Origin: Desulfurivibrio sp044068625
Lineage (GTDB): Bacteria > Desulfobacterota > Desulfobulbia > Desulfobulbales > Desulfurivibrionaceae
NCBI RefSeq assembly: GCF_044068625.1
Contig: NZ_JBIPKH010000007.1
Location: 1-64,000 of the forward strand
Reading direction: 5' to 3'
DNA length: 64,000 nt
Below are positions 1 to 7,571 of this stretch, piece after piece. A program made the translations under genes and the position numbers. Position 1 is the stretch's first letter, and each line of letters starts with the position of its first letter. Below the pieces are notes generated by a model that was given only the letters and a program-made list of their open reading frames with translations, did no database searches and was not told the origin of the DNA.

Positions 1-19
1 GCTCTTCGATTTTATCGAT

Positions 20-660
20 GTTTCAATCCACGCCCCCCGCGCGGGGGGCGACCTCGCCGAAGATTGCGACGCCACCGCCGGCGACAGTTTCAATCCACGC
101 CCCCCGCGCGGGGGGCGACCCGCTGGTGCCCGAGGCCCTGAGCATCGTGGCGGTGTTTCAATCCACGCCCCCCGCGCGGGGGGCGACTCACCGCCGCCAT
201 CATGCCCCGCAACTGGGTCATGTTTCAATCCACGCCCCCCGCGCGGGGGGCGACGCGATCTGGCCTCCCTGGACGGCAACACCAACGGGTTTCAATCCAC
301 GCCCCCCGCGCGGGGGGCGACCATCTCCCAGATCACTCGGCAAAAGTGGTGGACCGTTTCAATCCACGCCCCCCGCGCGGGGGGCGACGAGGAAGTGCGC
401 CGCGACTGGTTCGAGGATCAACCCGTTTCAATCCACGCCCCCCGCGCGGGGGGCGACCGCCCTGGAGACCCTGCTGAAAAGCCTGGAAATGGTTTCAATC
501 CACGCCCCCCGCGCGGGGGGCGACGGTTTCCCGCCGGGTGAACAGCTTGGGCAGGTGGAGTTTCAATCCACGCCCCCCGCGCGGGGGGCGACGACCTCCG
601 GATCAACAGCCCCGGCGGCAGCGTTTGGTTTCAATCCACGCCCCCCGCGCGGGGGGCGAC
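20..660 (-). CRISPR. Type I-C CRISPR array, 10 repeats and 9 complete spacers
   Basis: Ten copies of a 33-base repeat start at 20, 87, 155, 222, 289, 356, 425, 492, 560 and 628. All look identical. Nine full spacers are 34-36 bases long. Bases 1-19 look like part of a further spacer, so the array probably runs off the left edge. Each repeat begins GTTTCAATCC on the + strand and contains a perfect 20-base palindrome, CGCCCCCCGC followed by its complement GCGGGGGGCG, which is the crRNA handle hairpin of I-C repeats. Read on the minus strand the repeat ends in ATTGAAAC, so transcription runs the same way as the cas genes and the leader lies at 661-795. The newest spacer should be 593-627. The absence of a degenerate repeat in view fits an array whose trailer end is outside the window. 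Confidence 0.98.
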
Positions 661-795
661 TGTTACTTCGTTATCCTTTGCGATCAAAGGATTGTACGCC
701 GGGGCTTCGCGAACCTCCTTCCGGCGACATTTTTTAACAGTTTCTGCCATTGACAGACAGTCTGCACGACTAACAATATCAACAAGTTATAAAAT
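661..795 (-). promoter_or_regulatory. CRISPR leader
   Basis: This AT-richer stretch lies between the hairpin after cas2 and the first repeat, where a I-C leader is expected. On the minus strand it contains a TATAAC element near 786-791 and an A-rich run near 730. No open reading frame of note is seen. The exact promoter and integration-host-factor sites cannot be fixed by eye. Confidence 0.7.
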
Positions 796-838
796 GCGCG
801 AACCTGCCTGGGTTTTCCGGTTCGCTAGGGGTTCGCGC
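796..838 (-). terminator. Hairpin downstream of cas2
   Basis: GCGCGAACC at 796-804 pairs perfectly with GGTTCGCGC at 830-838. On the minus strand the stem is followed by ATTTTAT. It starts seven bases after the cas2 stop codon, so it may end the cas operon transcript before the leader. The T-run is short, so efficiency is uncertain. Confidence 0.5.
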
Positions 839-844
839 CGCCTT

Positions 845-1135
845 TCAAACAATGAGCGGACCCTCTTGGTCAAAAGTAGCCTTGGCCCCCACATGCTCAA
901 CTCGGTGCCGCCAATTTGAACCCAGAAAATAGTAGCGCAAGCTGTCCGTTTCCGGGTTGATTTCGGCTTCCAAACGCTGCCGAAGCGCCGTCCACTGGGC
1001 CGGATCCACAATGCACTCAAAGACCGAAAACTGCACCCGCTGCCCGTAATTCTTGCATGCTTTTGCCACCCGCCGCAATCGCCTCTGGCCACCCGGCTCC
1101 GATGTGGCCACGTCATAGCTCACCAGCACGAACAT
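845..1135 (-). CDS. cas2: Cas2, type I-C CRISPR adaptation endoribonuclease-like protein
   Basis: Cas2 dimers bridge two Cas1 dimers in the spacer-integration complex. The product is 96 residues, normal for Cas2, and begins MFVLVSYDV, the first beta strand with the conserved Asp. It continues with a ferredoxin-like fold pattern (QRRLRRVAKACKNYGQRVQFSVFEC). The ATG at 1135 is chosen because GGAGG sits 8-11 bases upstream; a GTG at 1147 and an ATG at 1144 lie too close to that ribosome-binding site. The cas1 stop lies at 1144-1146, so the two genes are tightly spaced. It is the last gene before the leader and array. Confidence 0.96.
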   Translation of the reverse strand: MFVLVSYDVATSEPGGQRRLRRVAKACKNYGQRVQFSVFECIVDPAQWTALRQRLEAEINPETDSLRYYFLGSNWRHRVEHVGAKATFDQEGPLIV

Positions 1136-1143
1136 CGCTAACA

Positions 1144-2175
1144 TCACCTCCAGATAAACGGTGGATATCCATCAAGGTCACCCCGCACATGCCGAGCCAA
1201 CAACAGGGACTGGGCAAAGGGGAGCAAACCGATTTCCACCTTTTCGTTCAAAAACGGATGATTAATCTCTTCCTGTTTCCGCTTCTGATAAGCGACCAGC
1301 AGGGCCTTGCGAGTATCGGCATCCATCGTCACCCCGCCGGTTTCCGCCTGTCGGAAGCCGGATTTCTTCACCACTCCGAGATTGATCAGGGAAAGCGCCA
1401 ACCGATCCGCCAGCACCGGCCGAAATTCTTCCATCAGGTCCAGGGCCAGGCTGGCCCGGCCCGGCCGGTCGCGATGCAGAAAACCTACCGCCGGGTCCAG
1501 CCCCACCGACTCCAAGGCGCTGCGGATGTCGTGCATGAGCAGGGTATAGAGGAAGGAAAGCAGGCAGTTAACTTTGTCCAACGGCGGCCGCCGGCTGCGC
1601 TCATGAAACTGAAACTCTTCCTTCTGGTTGGTGATCAGGTGATTGAACACCCCAAAATAAGTGCCGGCCGCATCACCCTCAAGACCGCGCAGCGCATCCA
1701 GGGACGAGGCCACCGGGAGTTGTTCAAGTGAAAAGCGCAACCGCGCCGAGGCATCCACCATCCTTTCGGCACCCGGCTTCTCCGCATGATCGCGTAGAGC
1801 CCGTTGGAGCACGGTGCGGCTGTTGGCAATTTTGCCAACCAGGAAAGCGCGGCCCAACGTGGCCGATCTTTCCTGGTCGTCGGCCCAGCGGTACTGCTGC
1901 CGTCGCAACAGAACATTGCCGCAAACCGGCCCCTGCATCCGGGCCAGAAAACGGCCGTTTTCGGTGAGCATACTGAACCCCACCCCGCGCTCCGCGCACA
2001 ACCCGAGCAGAAACGGGCTACACGAGACCCTACCGAAACAGACAATCCCTGAGAGGGTATGAATCGGCACCTGAAGCCGGGTTTCCTTCTCCACCCGCAC
2101 CAGGATGGTCTCGCCCTCCCGCGCCAGATAGGCGCCCTGGGTGGTGACATAGAGGGTGTTGAGGAGTTTCTTCAT
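1144..2175 (-). CDS. cas1: Cas1, type I-C CRISPR integrase
   Basis: Cas1 is the metal-dependent integrase that inserts spacers at the leader end of the array. The 343-residue product has the N-terminal beta domain (MKKLLNTLYVTTQGAYL) and the helical catalytic domain. Likely metal ligands are Glu166 in LEGDAAGTYF, His234 in FLHRDRPGR and an acidic residue in LALDLMEEFRP near 245-251. Length is typical for subtype I-C. Its ATG overlaps the stop of the RhuM-Fic gene by four bases (ATGA), so translation of the adaptation gene is coupled to that non-cas gene. Confidence 0.97.
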   Translation of the reverse strand: MKKLLNTLYVTTQGAYLAREGETILVRVEKETRLQVPIHTLSGIVCFGRVSCSPFLLGLCAERGVGFSMLTENGRFLARMQGPVCGNVLLRRQQYRWADDQERSATLGRAFLVGKIANSRTVLQRALRDHAEKPGAERMVDASARLRFSLEQLPVASSLDALRGLEGDAAGTYFGVFNHLITNQKEEFQFHERSRRPPLDKVNCLLSFLYTLLMHDIRSALESVGLDPAVGFLHRDRPGRASLALDLMEEFRPVLADRLALSLINLGVVKKSGFRQAETGGVTMDADTRKALLVAYQKRKQEEINHPFLNEKVEIGLLPFAQSLLLARHVRGDLDGYPPFIWR

Positions 2176-3137
2176 CCCACCTCACCAATCAGATTCACGA
2201 TCAGCCGCACCAGCAGATCCTTATGCCCCGGTTCGCTGGCCGCCGTGAGCAACGCTAAGGCCACCAGGGAGCGATTATCAAAACCGACAAGGCCGTTCTG
2301 CCGCAGATAGAGCACGAAAAGGAAAGAACCAATCCGCTTGTTGCCGTCGCTGAAGGGATGGTCCTTGATGACGAAGTAGAGAAGATGGGCGGCCTTTTCC
2401 TCGACACTTGGGTAAAGGTCCTGGCCACCGAAGCTCTGCTCGATAGCGCCGAGGATACCGGCAAGCCCATGCCCCCGCTCCTGGCCGAAAAGATCGGTGG
2501 CCTCGCCCCGCGCTGCCAATTCTTTTTTCAGGGCAGCGATGGCCCGGCGGACCTCATCGAGCTTAACTCCGGCCTTTACCCCATGCCGCACCGCCGGGAC
2601 TGCCAACCGTTCCTCGTCGTATTCAAGCAAAAGCTGCCAAGTGCGGGCATAACGGCTGACCACTTCCAGCACCGCCCGTCCCTGGTCACTGACCAGTTCA
2701 TGACCCTCCAGAGTGGTAGCCAGCAAAGCCATGGCCTGCTTCAATTCGGCAACGCCTTTCTCGGCCAGCCGCCGCTGGTTAACGGTATAGCCCCGCACCA
2801 GGTGGTCCTTCAAAATCCCGGTGGCCCAGATGCGGAACTGGGTGCCGCGTTGCGACTTCACCCGGTAGCCGACCGATATGACAACATCGAGGCTGTAGGA
2901 TGCGACCGGCTTGTCGGAAGAGGCAATATGCATTTTTTGCATATTGCCCTGCGAACTGAGCTCTCCCTCCCGGAAGACACTATTGACATGACGGGAGATA
3001 ACGGACTGATCTCTTTGGAACAATTCCACCATCTGGGCCTGGGTCAGCCAGACCGTCTCGTCCTTGAGATGCACATCAATAGCGTTGGTGCCGTCCTCGG
3101 ACTGATACATAATGATCTCGCCAAGATCGGATTTCAT
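2172..3137 (-). CDS. RhuM-family protein with C-terminal Fic/Doc domain, inside the cas operon
   Basis: The 321-residue product combines a RhuM-type N-terminal domain (about 8-120, including WLTQAQMVELFQRDQSVISRHV, a helix-turn-helix-like stretch, and YSLDVVISVGYRVKSQRG) with a Fic/Doc domain. The Fic signature HPFSDGNKRIG is at residues 260-270. Fic enzymes transfer AMP or phosphate to proteins; Doc phosphorylates EF-Tu. Target and reaction here are unknown. The start overlaps the cas4 stop by four bases, and the stop overlaps the cas1 start by four bases. It is therefore in the cas transcript and coupled both ways. RhuM-Fic genes are usually stand-alone, often near toxin-antitoxin or phage genes, so this placement is unusual. 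No separate antitoxin is seen next to it. The family call is firm; the role is open. Confidence 0.9.
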   Translation of the reverse strand: MKSDLGEIIMYQSEDGTNAIDVHLKDETVWLTQAQMVELFQRDQSVISRHVNSVFREGELSSQGNMQKMHIASSDKPVASYSLDVVISVGYRVKSQRGTQFRIWATGILKDHLVRGYTVNQRRLAEKGVAELKQAMALLATTLEGHELVSDQGRAVLEVVSRYARTWQLLLEYDEERLAVPAVRHGVKAGVKLDEVRRAIAALKKELAARGEATDLFGQERGHGLAGILGAIEQSFGGQDLYPSVEEKAAHLLYFVIKDHPFSDGNKRIGSFLFVLYLRQNGLVGFDNRSLVALALLTAASEPGHKDLLVRLIVNLIGEVG

Positions 3138-3844
3138 TTAACCACCTCCTCCGCCAACATCCGGGAAAGATACCGGCCCACGCTTTTGCCGGCTCCGGCA
3201 ACCTTGGGCACGCAAAGGTTGATCAGTGAGCAGCTTTCACATTTCTTCGCGTAGCGGGCCTGCGGGGTGATGCCGGAACGAACCAGTTCATGCAACCGTT
3301 TGGCTGCCACCTCGGTTTCCCGTCGCAGCAACTCGTCATCGAAGCGCACTACTTGCCGTCGCCGGTTCTTGCCGTAAAAAAGCGCCCCCTCCGGCACCGG
3401 GCAATGGAGCATCTCTTCCAGGCAGAGGGCCTGGGCACAGAGTTGAACTTCAAAACCCTTCTCTCGCCGCAACCTGCCCCGTTTGTATTCAACGGGAAAG
3501 GGCCGCCGTAGCCCGGTTGCTTCGTCAAGAGTCACGCCCGCCGCCATGCCGACAAGAGGCGTGATCGCTTCTCCAGTCAAACGGTGAAATTCAACCACGT
3601 CCGTCTTGCCGACAAGGCCCAACCTGAACGAGCGCAACATGAGCCCACGGGATATTCGCACATCGCCCCGCGACTCCACCGGCAGGTCATCGTCAACCTT
3701 CTTGTGCAGATGCGTCCCCTCCACGGTGAAAAGGTTGTCTTCCCAGATGGTTTCGATCTGGTGCAGGGCGGCCCGGCGCTCACAAAAAACAAGATCGGCG
3801 AGGACGGACAGGGGCAGCAGATCATCTTCCAAATAGATGCCCAC
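3134..3844 (-). CDS. cas4: Cas4, RecB-like nuclease of CRISPR adaptation
   Basis: Cas4 trims prespacers and selects those next to a PAM, working with Cas1-Cas2. The 236-residue product has the expected four cysteines for a 4Fe-4S cluster: Cys21 (LVFCERRAALHQ) and Cys202, Cys205 and Cys211 (CESCSLINLC). The RecB nuclease motif is PFPVEYKRGRLR, followed by the QLCAQALCLEEML helix. It starts eight bases after the cas7 stop. Its last codons overlap the RhuM-Fic start by four bases; in standard I-C operons cas1 follows here directly. Confidence 0.96.
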   Translation of the reverse strand: MGIYLEDDLLPLSVLADLVFCERRAALHQIETIWEDNLFTVEGTHLHKKVDDDLPVESRGDVRISRGLMLRSFRLGLVGKTDVVEFHRLTGEAITPLVGMAAGVTLDEATGLRRPFPVEYKRGRLRREKGFEVQLCAQALCLEEMLHCPVPEGALFYGKNRRRQVVRFDDELLRRETEVAAKRLHELVRSGITPQARYAKKCESCSLINLCVPKVAGAGKSVGRYLSRMLAEEVVK

Positions 3845-3852
3845 AAGCTCCT

Positions 3853-4824
3853 CTAAAATTTGAATTTCATGGTCTTGCAGGGGAGTTCGTGACGCTCATG
3901 AAGCACCACTCCCTTGGGCAGGTTCTCTTCCGTCCAGGTGCTGACCACCCGATAATCATCAAAGGATTCCGGGAAGGACTTGCCGTCCTCCAAGCTTACC
4001 TGAATGCCTTCGAAAAGCTTGTGGGCGTGGTAGCAACCCAGCCGGGCCTCCCTTTCGTTCTGCGCGGCGTTGTTAGGGTGCTGGGAGCCCACATGCTCGA
4101 AGTCGTAGATGCCGCGCACCACCATTTCGCCCCGGGCAGCGGAACGGTCGTGGGTGAACATCTCGCTTAATGCCTCGAAAAAGAGGTCGAGGTCGCGGGT
4201 GGAAAAACCGGTGCGCTTGGCGAAAGGCGGCGAGATATAGCACTTGGCGGCATAAAGAGCGTAGGGAACGATGTGCTTGTGGCCCATGGTCCGTTCTTTG
4301 GTGGCATCCTCCTCCTTGGTCACCGCGCAGCGGGTCACCGTGATTTCCAGCGGGGCGATGGGATGAAAACTTTGGCCGAAGGTGAACTGCACCGGCCCAC
4401 GCACCTGTCCGTAGGCGGATCCTTTCATAACATCATCACCGGTTGAGAGAACCGCACCGAAAGTGCGAATATCGTAAAACTCACGGCAGAGCCAATGCAT
4501 GGCGGCCTCGGCTTTTTTAGTTTTGTCAGCCTCTCTCATCCCTTCGGTCGCTTCCTTTATACCTTTGTCGATCTCATTATTCAGCACTGCCCCCTGTTTC
4601 ACCAGGATTGAATATCCTTGATCCGGGTCCGTGCTACGCTCCGGATTTAGCAGTTCGATATAATTCCTGATTTTGCGTTTCAGGCAGACATCCGAGACAA
4701 TGCCCCGGTTGCTGTTGGGCTCGATGCGTGGCATGTTGCCGGCGTCAGGGTCACCGTTGGGATTGCCCTGAGTCACATCGAAAAGGACGAGAATGTCGTG
4801 ACGGTTGGCTACGATGCTGTTCAT
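3853..4824 (-). CDS. cas7: Cas7 (Csd2), type I-C Cascade backbone subunit
   Basis: Cas7 polymerises along the crRNA spacer in the I-C surveillance complex. The 323-residue protein begins with the family hallmark HDILVLFDVTQGNPNGDPDAGN, given here in two parts (HDILVLFDV, TQGNPNGDPDAGN), followed by RGIVSDVCLKRKIRNYI. Length and start are typical of Csd2. The 80 bases upstream separate it from the MNT stop, the largest gap in the operon. A second promoter there is possible, but none is obvious. Confidence 0.96.
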   Translation of the reverse strand: MNSIVANRHDILVLFDVTQGNPNGDPDAGNMPRIEPNSNRGIVSDVCLKRKIRNYIELLNPERSTDPDQGYSILVKQGAVLNNEIDKGIKEATEGMREADKTKKAEAAMHWLCREFYDIRTFGAVLSTGDDVMKGSAYGQVRGPVQFTFGQSFHPIAPLEITVTRCAVTKEEDATKERTMGHKHIVPYALYAAKCYISPPFAKRTGFSTRDLDLFFEALSEMFTHDRSAARGEMVVRGIYDFEHVGSQHPNNAAQNEREARLGCYHAHKLFEGIQVSLEDGKSFPESFDDYRVVSTWTEENLPKGVVLHERHELPCKTMKFKF

Positions 4825-4904
4825 GTTGTCTTCTCCATTGCTGTTGGTTGACGGATAACGGCAAAATCAATTTACGCGGCGCTCTGGTCCGCGCTTCTGT
4901 GTCA

Positions 4905-5228
4905 CTACAAAAGGCGTTGGCCCGTCGCAAGAATCTCCCGCACGAATGGATCGGGATTATCGAAATCCTTGCGGGAAAAGGAGTGCGGCTCGATACGCAG
5001 GTCCACGTCGCGGGTCAGGCGCATAAGAGCCACATCCTCGTCAAAGCCGTCAATCTCGTCCCGGTCCCAGAACACGGCCAGGTCGATATCGCTGTTCTCC
5101 TGCGCCATACCCTTCGCGCGGGAACCGAAAAGGTAAAGCCGCCAGACCGCGATTCTATTCTTTAGTAAGGTTTCGATATAGTGCCGAATCTGCTCATCTA
5201 TCACGCTTCTGCTTGCTGTTTCAGCCAT
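4905..5228 (-). CDS. MNT-family minimal nucleotidyltransferase (probable antitoxin partner of HEPN)
   Basis: The 107-residue product carries the nucleotidyltransferase signature GSRAKG at 35-40, followed by SDIDLAVF with Asp47 and Asp49, and a third acidic strand VDLRIEP. This matches MntA-type antitoxins, which in characterised pairs inactivate the HEPN toxin by AMPylation. The ATG at 5228 lies 28 bases inside the end of the HEPN gene and has AAGGAG nine bases upstream. The two form a compact HEPN-MNT pair placed between cas8c and cas7, a position with no counterpart in the standard I-C gene order. Confidence 0.92.
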   Translation of the reverse strand: MAETASRSVIDEQIRHYIETLLKNRIAVWRLYLFGSRAKGMAQENSDIDLAVFWDRDEIDGFDEDVALMRLTRDVDLRIEPHSFSRKDFDNPDPFVREILATGQRLL

Positions 5229-5596
5229 TGCTGCATCTCCTTGATTCGTTCGATTCGGGTTGCGGTGAACTCGCGAGTCGCCTTGCGGGCAAAGCTCTGC
5301 TTGTAATCCGGATACCGGGCTTTGAGGTTGTAGGTGGTGACCTCCAGCAGAAAATCCTGCTGGTCATCGGTAAGCGACAGTTTGCAATCCCTGGCGATCT
5401 TCAGAAGATGATGGATACGCGGAACCTGGACATCCACCCGCCTTGCGTATACCGCCTTCAGCACTTTTTCCAGAGTCAGGTGACCGACAAAGAGTGCCCA
5501 GGTGTAATGGCCGCTTGCAAACAGGCTTTCCATGACCGCTATGTCTTTGGCCGTCTCGGTAAGCCAGTAGGCGACATGCTCATCCTTGGTCATCAT
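5201..5596 (-). CDS. HEPN-domain protein (probable toxin half of an MNT-HEPN pair)
   Basis: The 131-residue product starting MMTKDEHVAYWLTETAKDI fits the HEPN family: helical, with YTWALFVGHLTLEKVLKAVYAR and then VPRIHHLLKIARD and ARYPDYKQSFARKATREF. The frame is open further upstream inside cas8c, but ATG-ATG at 5596/5593, close to the cas8c stop, is the sensible start. The canonical ribonuclease motif R-x4-6-H of HepT toxins is not obvious near the C terminus. Activity therefore cannot be assumed. It overlaps the cas8c end by 17 bases and MNT by 28 bases, so it is translated from the cas transcript. It could be a toxin, a nucleotide-binding partner, or a decayed relic. Confidence 0.88.
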   Translation of the reverse strand: MMTKDEHVAYWLTETAKDIAVMESLFASGHYTWALFVGHLTLEKVLKAVYARRVDVQVPRIHHLLKIARDCKLSLTDDQQDFLLEVTTYNLKARYPDYKQSFARKATREFTATRIERIKEMQQWLKQQAEA

Positions 5597-7571
5597 GAGC
5601 TGCCCCCTGGTTTTCCGCCCTTGCGGCCTGTTTTTGCTGCTCATTTTCCGCCTTCTGCTGATAAAAGCCGATAGCGAAGCGGCCCTGCTCCTGCAGGGAC
5701 AGATGCCGGGGAAACTCGGGGGCCGCGCCTTGAGCGTCCGGTTTGAGCAGGACAAGAATCGCCTGCATGCTCTCCTCGATGAAGCGGGCGTGCCCGCCGT
5801 ACTTGTTTGACTTTCTGATCTTGTCCAGGTGATGCCGGTTCAGGCGCAACAGCAGAGGAAATACCGAAGCCGGCGACACCGAGGCTGTGCCGAAATAACG
5901 TTCCGCCACCCCGGCGCCTTCCAACTTGTAATCGTGGGCCTTGGCCTGGGTCTCGGCGAGCACGGCCAGCAGACGGCCGCAGTTGTAGGCCTTGTCCTCA
6001 GTTTCGAACACTTTTGCTTCGATCATGGGGTCACCTTCCTTGCTGTTGCGGTTGAGGATGAGCTTCAAAAGGGCAAAACGGGATAGATTAAAAAGGGTCT
6101 TCATGCCGTAACGCTGCAAATCTGCCTCCAAGCGGTGCAGGATCGGCTTGATCAGCATGATGGATGGGGCTGTGCCTTCCAGAGCTGCCTGGTAGAGCTG
6201 GGCCGGCACCTCGGGCCGCAGGTCCTTGGCCTCCCGCACGGTGGCGCAGGCAAGCCGGAAGAGGGCGAAAGGCGGCATTTTGTCGGCATCTTGGTCAACA
6301 ACGGTGTCCTTATCACCGCCGCGCTTGCCCCGCCCTTTTTTCTTTACCGGTGGCAGCGGAATATCGGTGATTTCGAGGTCACGGAACCATTGGGCAAAAT
6401 TCACCCTGGCCTCCTCCACCGTGCTCTGCATCCAGTGGCGCACCGCAATCCGGCCAGCGTTACCGCACAGAGTAACGGAATAGAACTGTTCAAGTTTTGC
6501 CGCGTGGCGATCTATAACTGCCCATGGTGATCGCAGGAAGGCAGCCACCTGTAGGGGATCTGGTTTACGGAGTAACTGAGCGAAAGAATTGTTGATGGCA
6601 TTGGATTTTTTAGCCCAGAAGCAAACTCTGAGAGGGCCTATCTTGAGCGAAGTGTTTTCGTTATCAATAAGCGCCTGCAACGCCAGCGCATAACTTGCAG
6701 CGGTCTCTTCCGAAACAGGAGCATTTTCTCCCATTTCAAACCCGTAAGATGAAAAAGCCGGGCACTCTTTGGCAAAGGAAACAATATATCCACCACTGGA
6801 TACACCAGGTATGCCAAGAATCTTCGGTTTGTGTGAACGGGCGATTGCAATATCCGTTGCCCCAGACACGAGGCATGTCCCTGTCTGTACAGAAGAAGCG
6901 CCGTTCTCAATCTCATCTTCAGAGAATGCCTCCTTTGTATAGATTTGTCTCCAATACGCCACCAGTGGGTTATCGTGATTCCTGCCGTCGAAAACAGGAT
7001 AACCATCGACTTGAAAAGAGAGCGTCAGTTGCGCAAGCCTCTCCCAGCTGCCGCTTGTTACTTTTGCACCAACCTCTGGTTCTCCTCTCCGGGGAGAAAT
7101 GCGAACCTCAATGAACGGAAGCCTATGCTTAAGTATTTCGTCTTCTATATAAAGGTATCTCTCCTTGAATCGCAACAATGCCAACAGTTCCGGCAGATTA
7201 GTAGCGTCATGGGCTATATTTACTCTATCCCAGAAGTGGGCAAATGTTTTGGCGGGATTCTTTTGTCGTTGAGGGGGGAACGAAATACTTTCTCCGTTTT
7301 TTTTATCGACTCCCAAAATTGCCAGACAAGATTCGGCCAGAAAATATGCCTTCCCACCATTATTTTCTCCTGGAAACCTTGGAAGGAATTTCTTTTGACC
7401 GAGCACTTCTCTTCCTGCTGCATCAGGAGAATAAAGCGGTAATAATTCGGCTTGCGTCAATTCTCCGTCCATGTTGATCGGGATAAGTAAATGAAGATCG
7501 CGCTCTTGAAGGTGAACATTGTCAAACAGCGCGTGCTCCTGCGCAAATTCGTGCAAGGCGCTAAGCAGCAT
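5580..7571 (-). CDS. cas8c: Cas8c (Csd1), type I-C Cascade large subunit
   Basis: Cas8c recognises the PAM and starts target unwinding; in I-C an internal start also makes the small Cas11c subunit. The 663-residue protein begins MLLSALHEFAQEH and contains FLPRFPGENNGGKAYFL and CFWAKKSNAINNSFAQLL, typical of Csd1. The ATG at 7571 is preferred over the GTG at 7577 because GGAGG lies six bases upstream of it. It overlaps the end of cas5 by 11 bases. The C-terminal third (about residue 540 on, starting SKEGDPMIEAKVF) is where Cas11c would be encoded, but I could not assign an internal start with confidence. Confidence 0.96.
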   Translation of the reverse strand: MLLSALHEFAQEHALFDNVHLQERDLHLLIPINMDGELTQAELLPLYSPDAAGREVLGQKKFLPRFPGENNGGKAYFLAESCLAILGVDKKNGESISFPPQRQKNPAKTFAHFWDRVNIAHDATNLPELLALLRFKERYLYIEDEILKHRLPFIEVRISPRRGEPEVGAKVTSGSWERLAQLTLSFQVDGYPVFDGRNHDNPLVAYWRQIYTKEAFSEDEIENGASSVQTGTCLVSGATDIAIARSHKPKILGIPGVSSGGYIVSFAKECPAFSSYGFEMGENAPVSEETAASYALALQALIDNENTSLKIGPLRVCFWAKKSNAINNSFAQLLRKPDPLQVAAFLRSPWAVIDRHAAKLEQFYSVTLCGNAGRIAVRHWMQSTVEEARVNFAQWFRDLEITDIPLPPVKKKGRGKRGGDKDTVVDQDADKMPPFALFRLACATVREAKDLRPEVPAQLYQAALEGTAPSIMLIKPILHRLEADLQRYGMKTLFNLSRFALLKLILNRNSKEGDPMIEAKVFETEDKAYNCGRLLAVLAETQAKAHDYKLEGAGVAERYFGTASVSPASVFPLLLRLNRHHLDKIRKSNKYGGHARFIEESMQAILVLLKPDAQGAAPEFPRHLSLQEQGRFAIGFYQQKAENEQQKQAARAENQGAAHDDQG

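Noticed and set aside
18..737. Long open frame with repeated ARGATxx/PRAGGD peptides across the CRISPR array
   Set aside because: The peptide repeats are just translations of the 33-base CRISPR repeat; no ribosome-binding site or family signal.
5597..5755. Extension of the HEPN frame upstream into cas8c
   Set aside because: The added residues are Ser/Arg/Pro-rich out-of-frame cas8c sequence; HEPN similarity begins at MMTKDEH.
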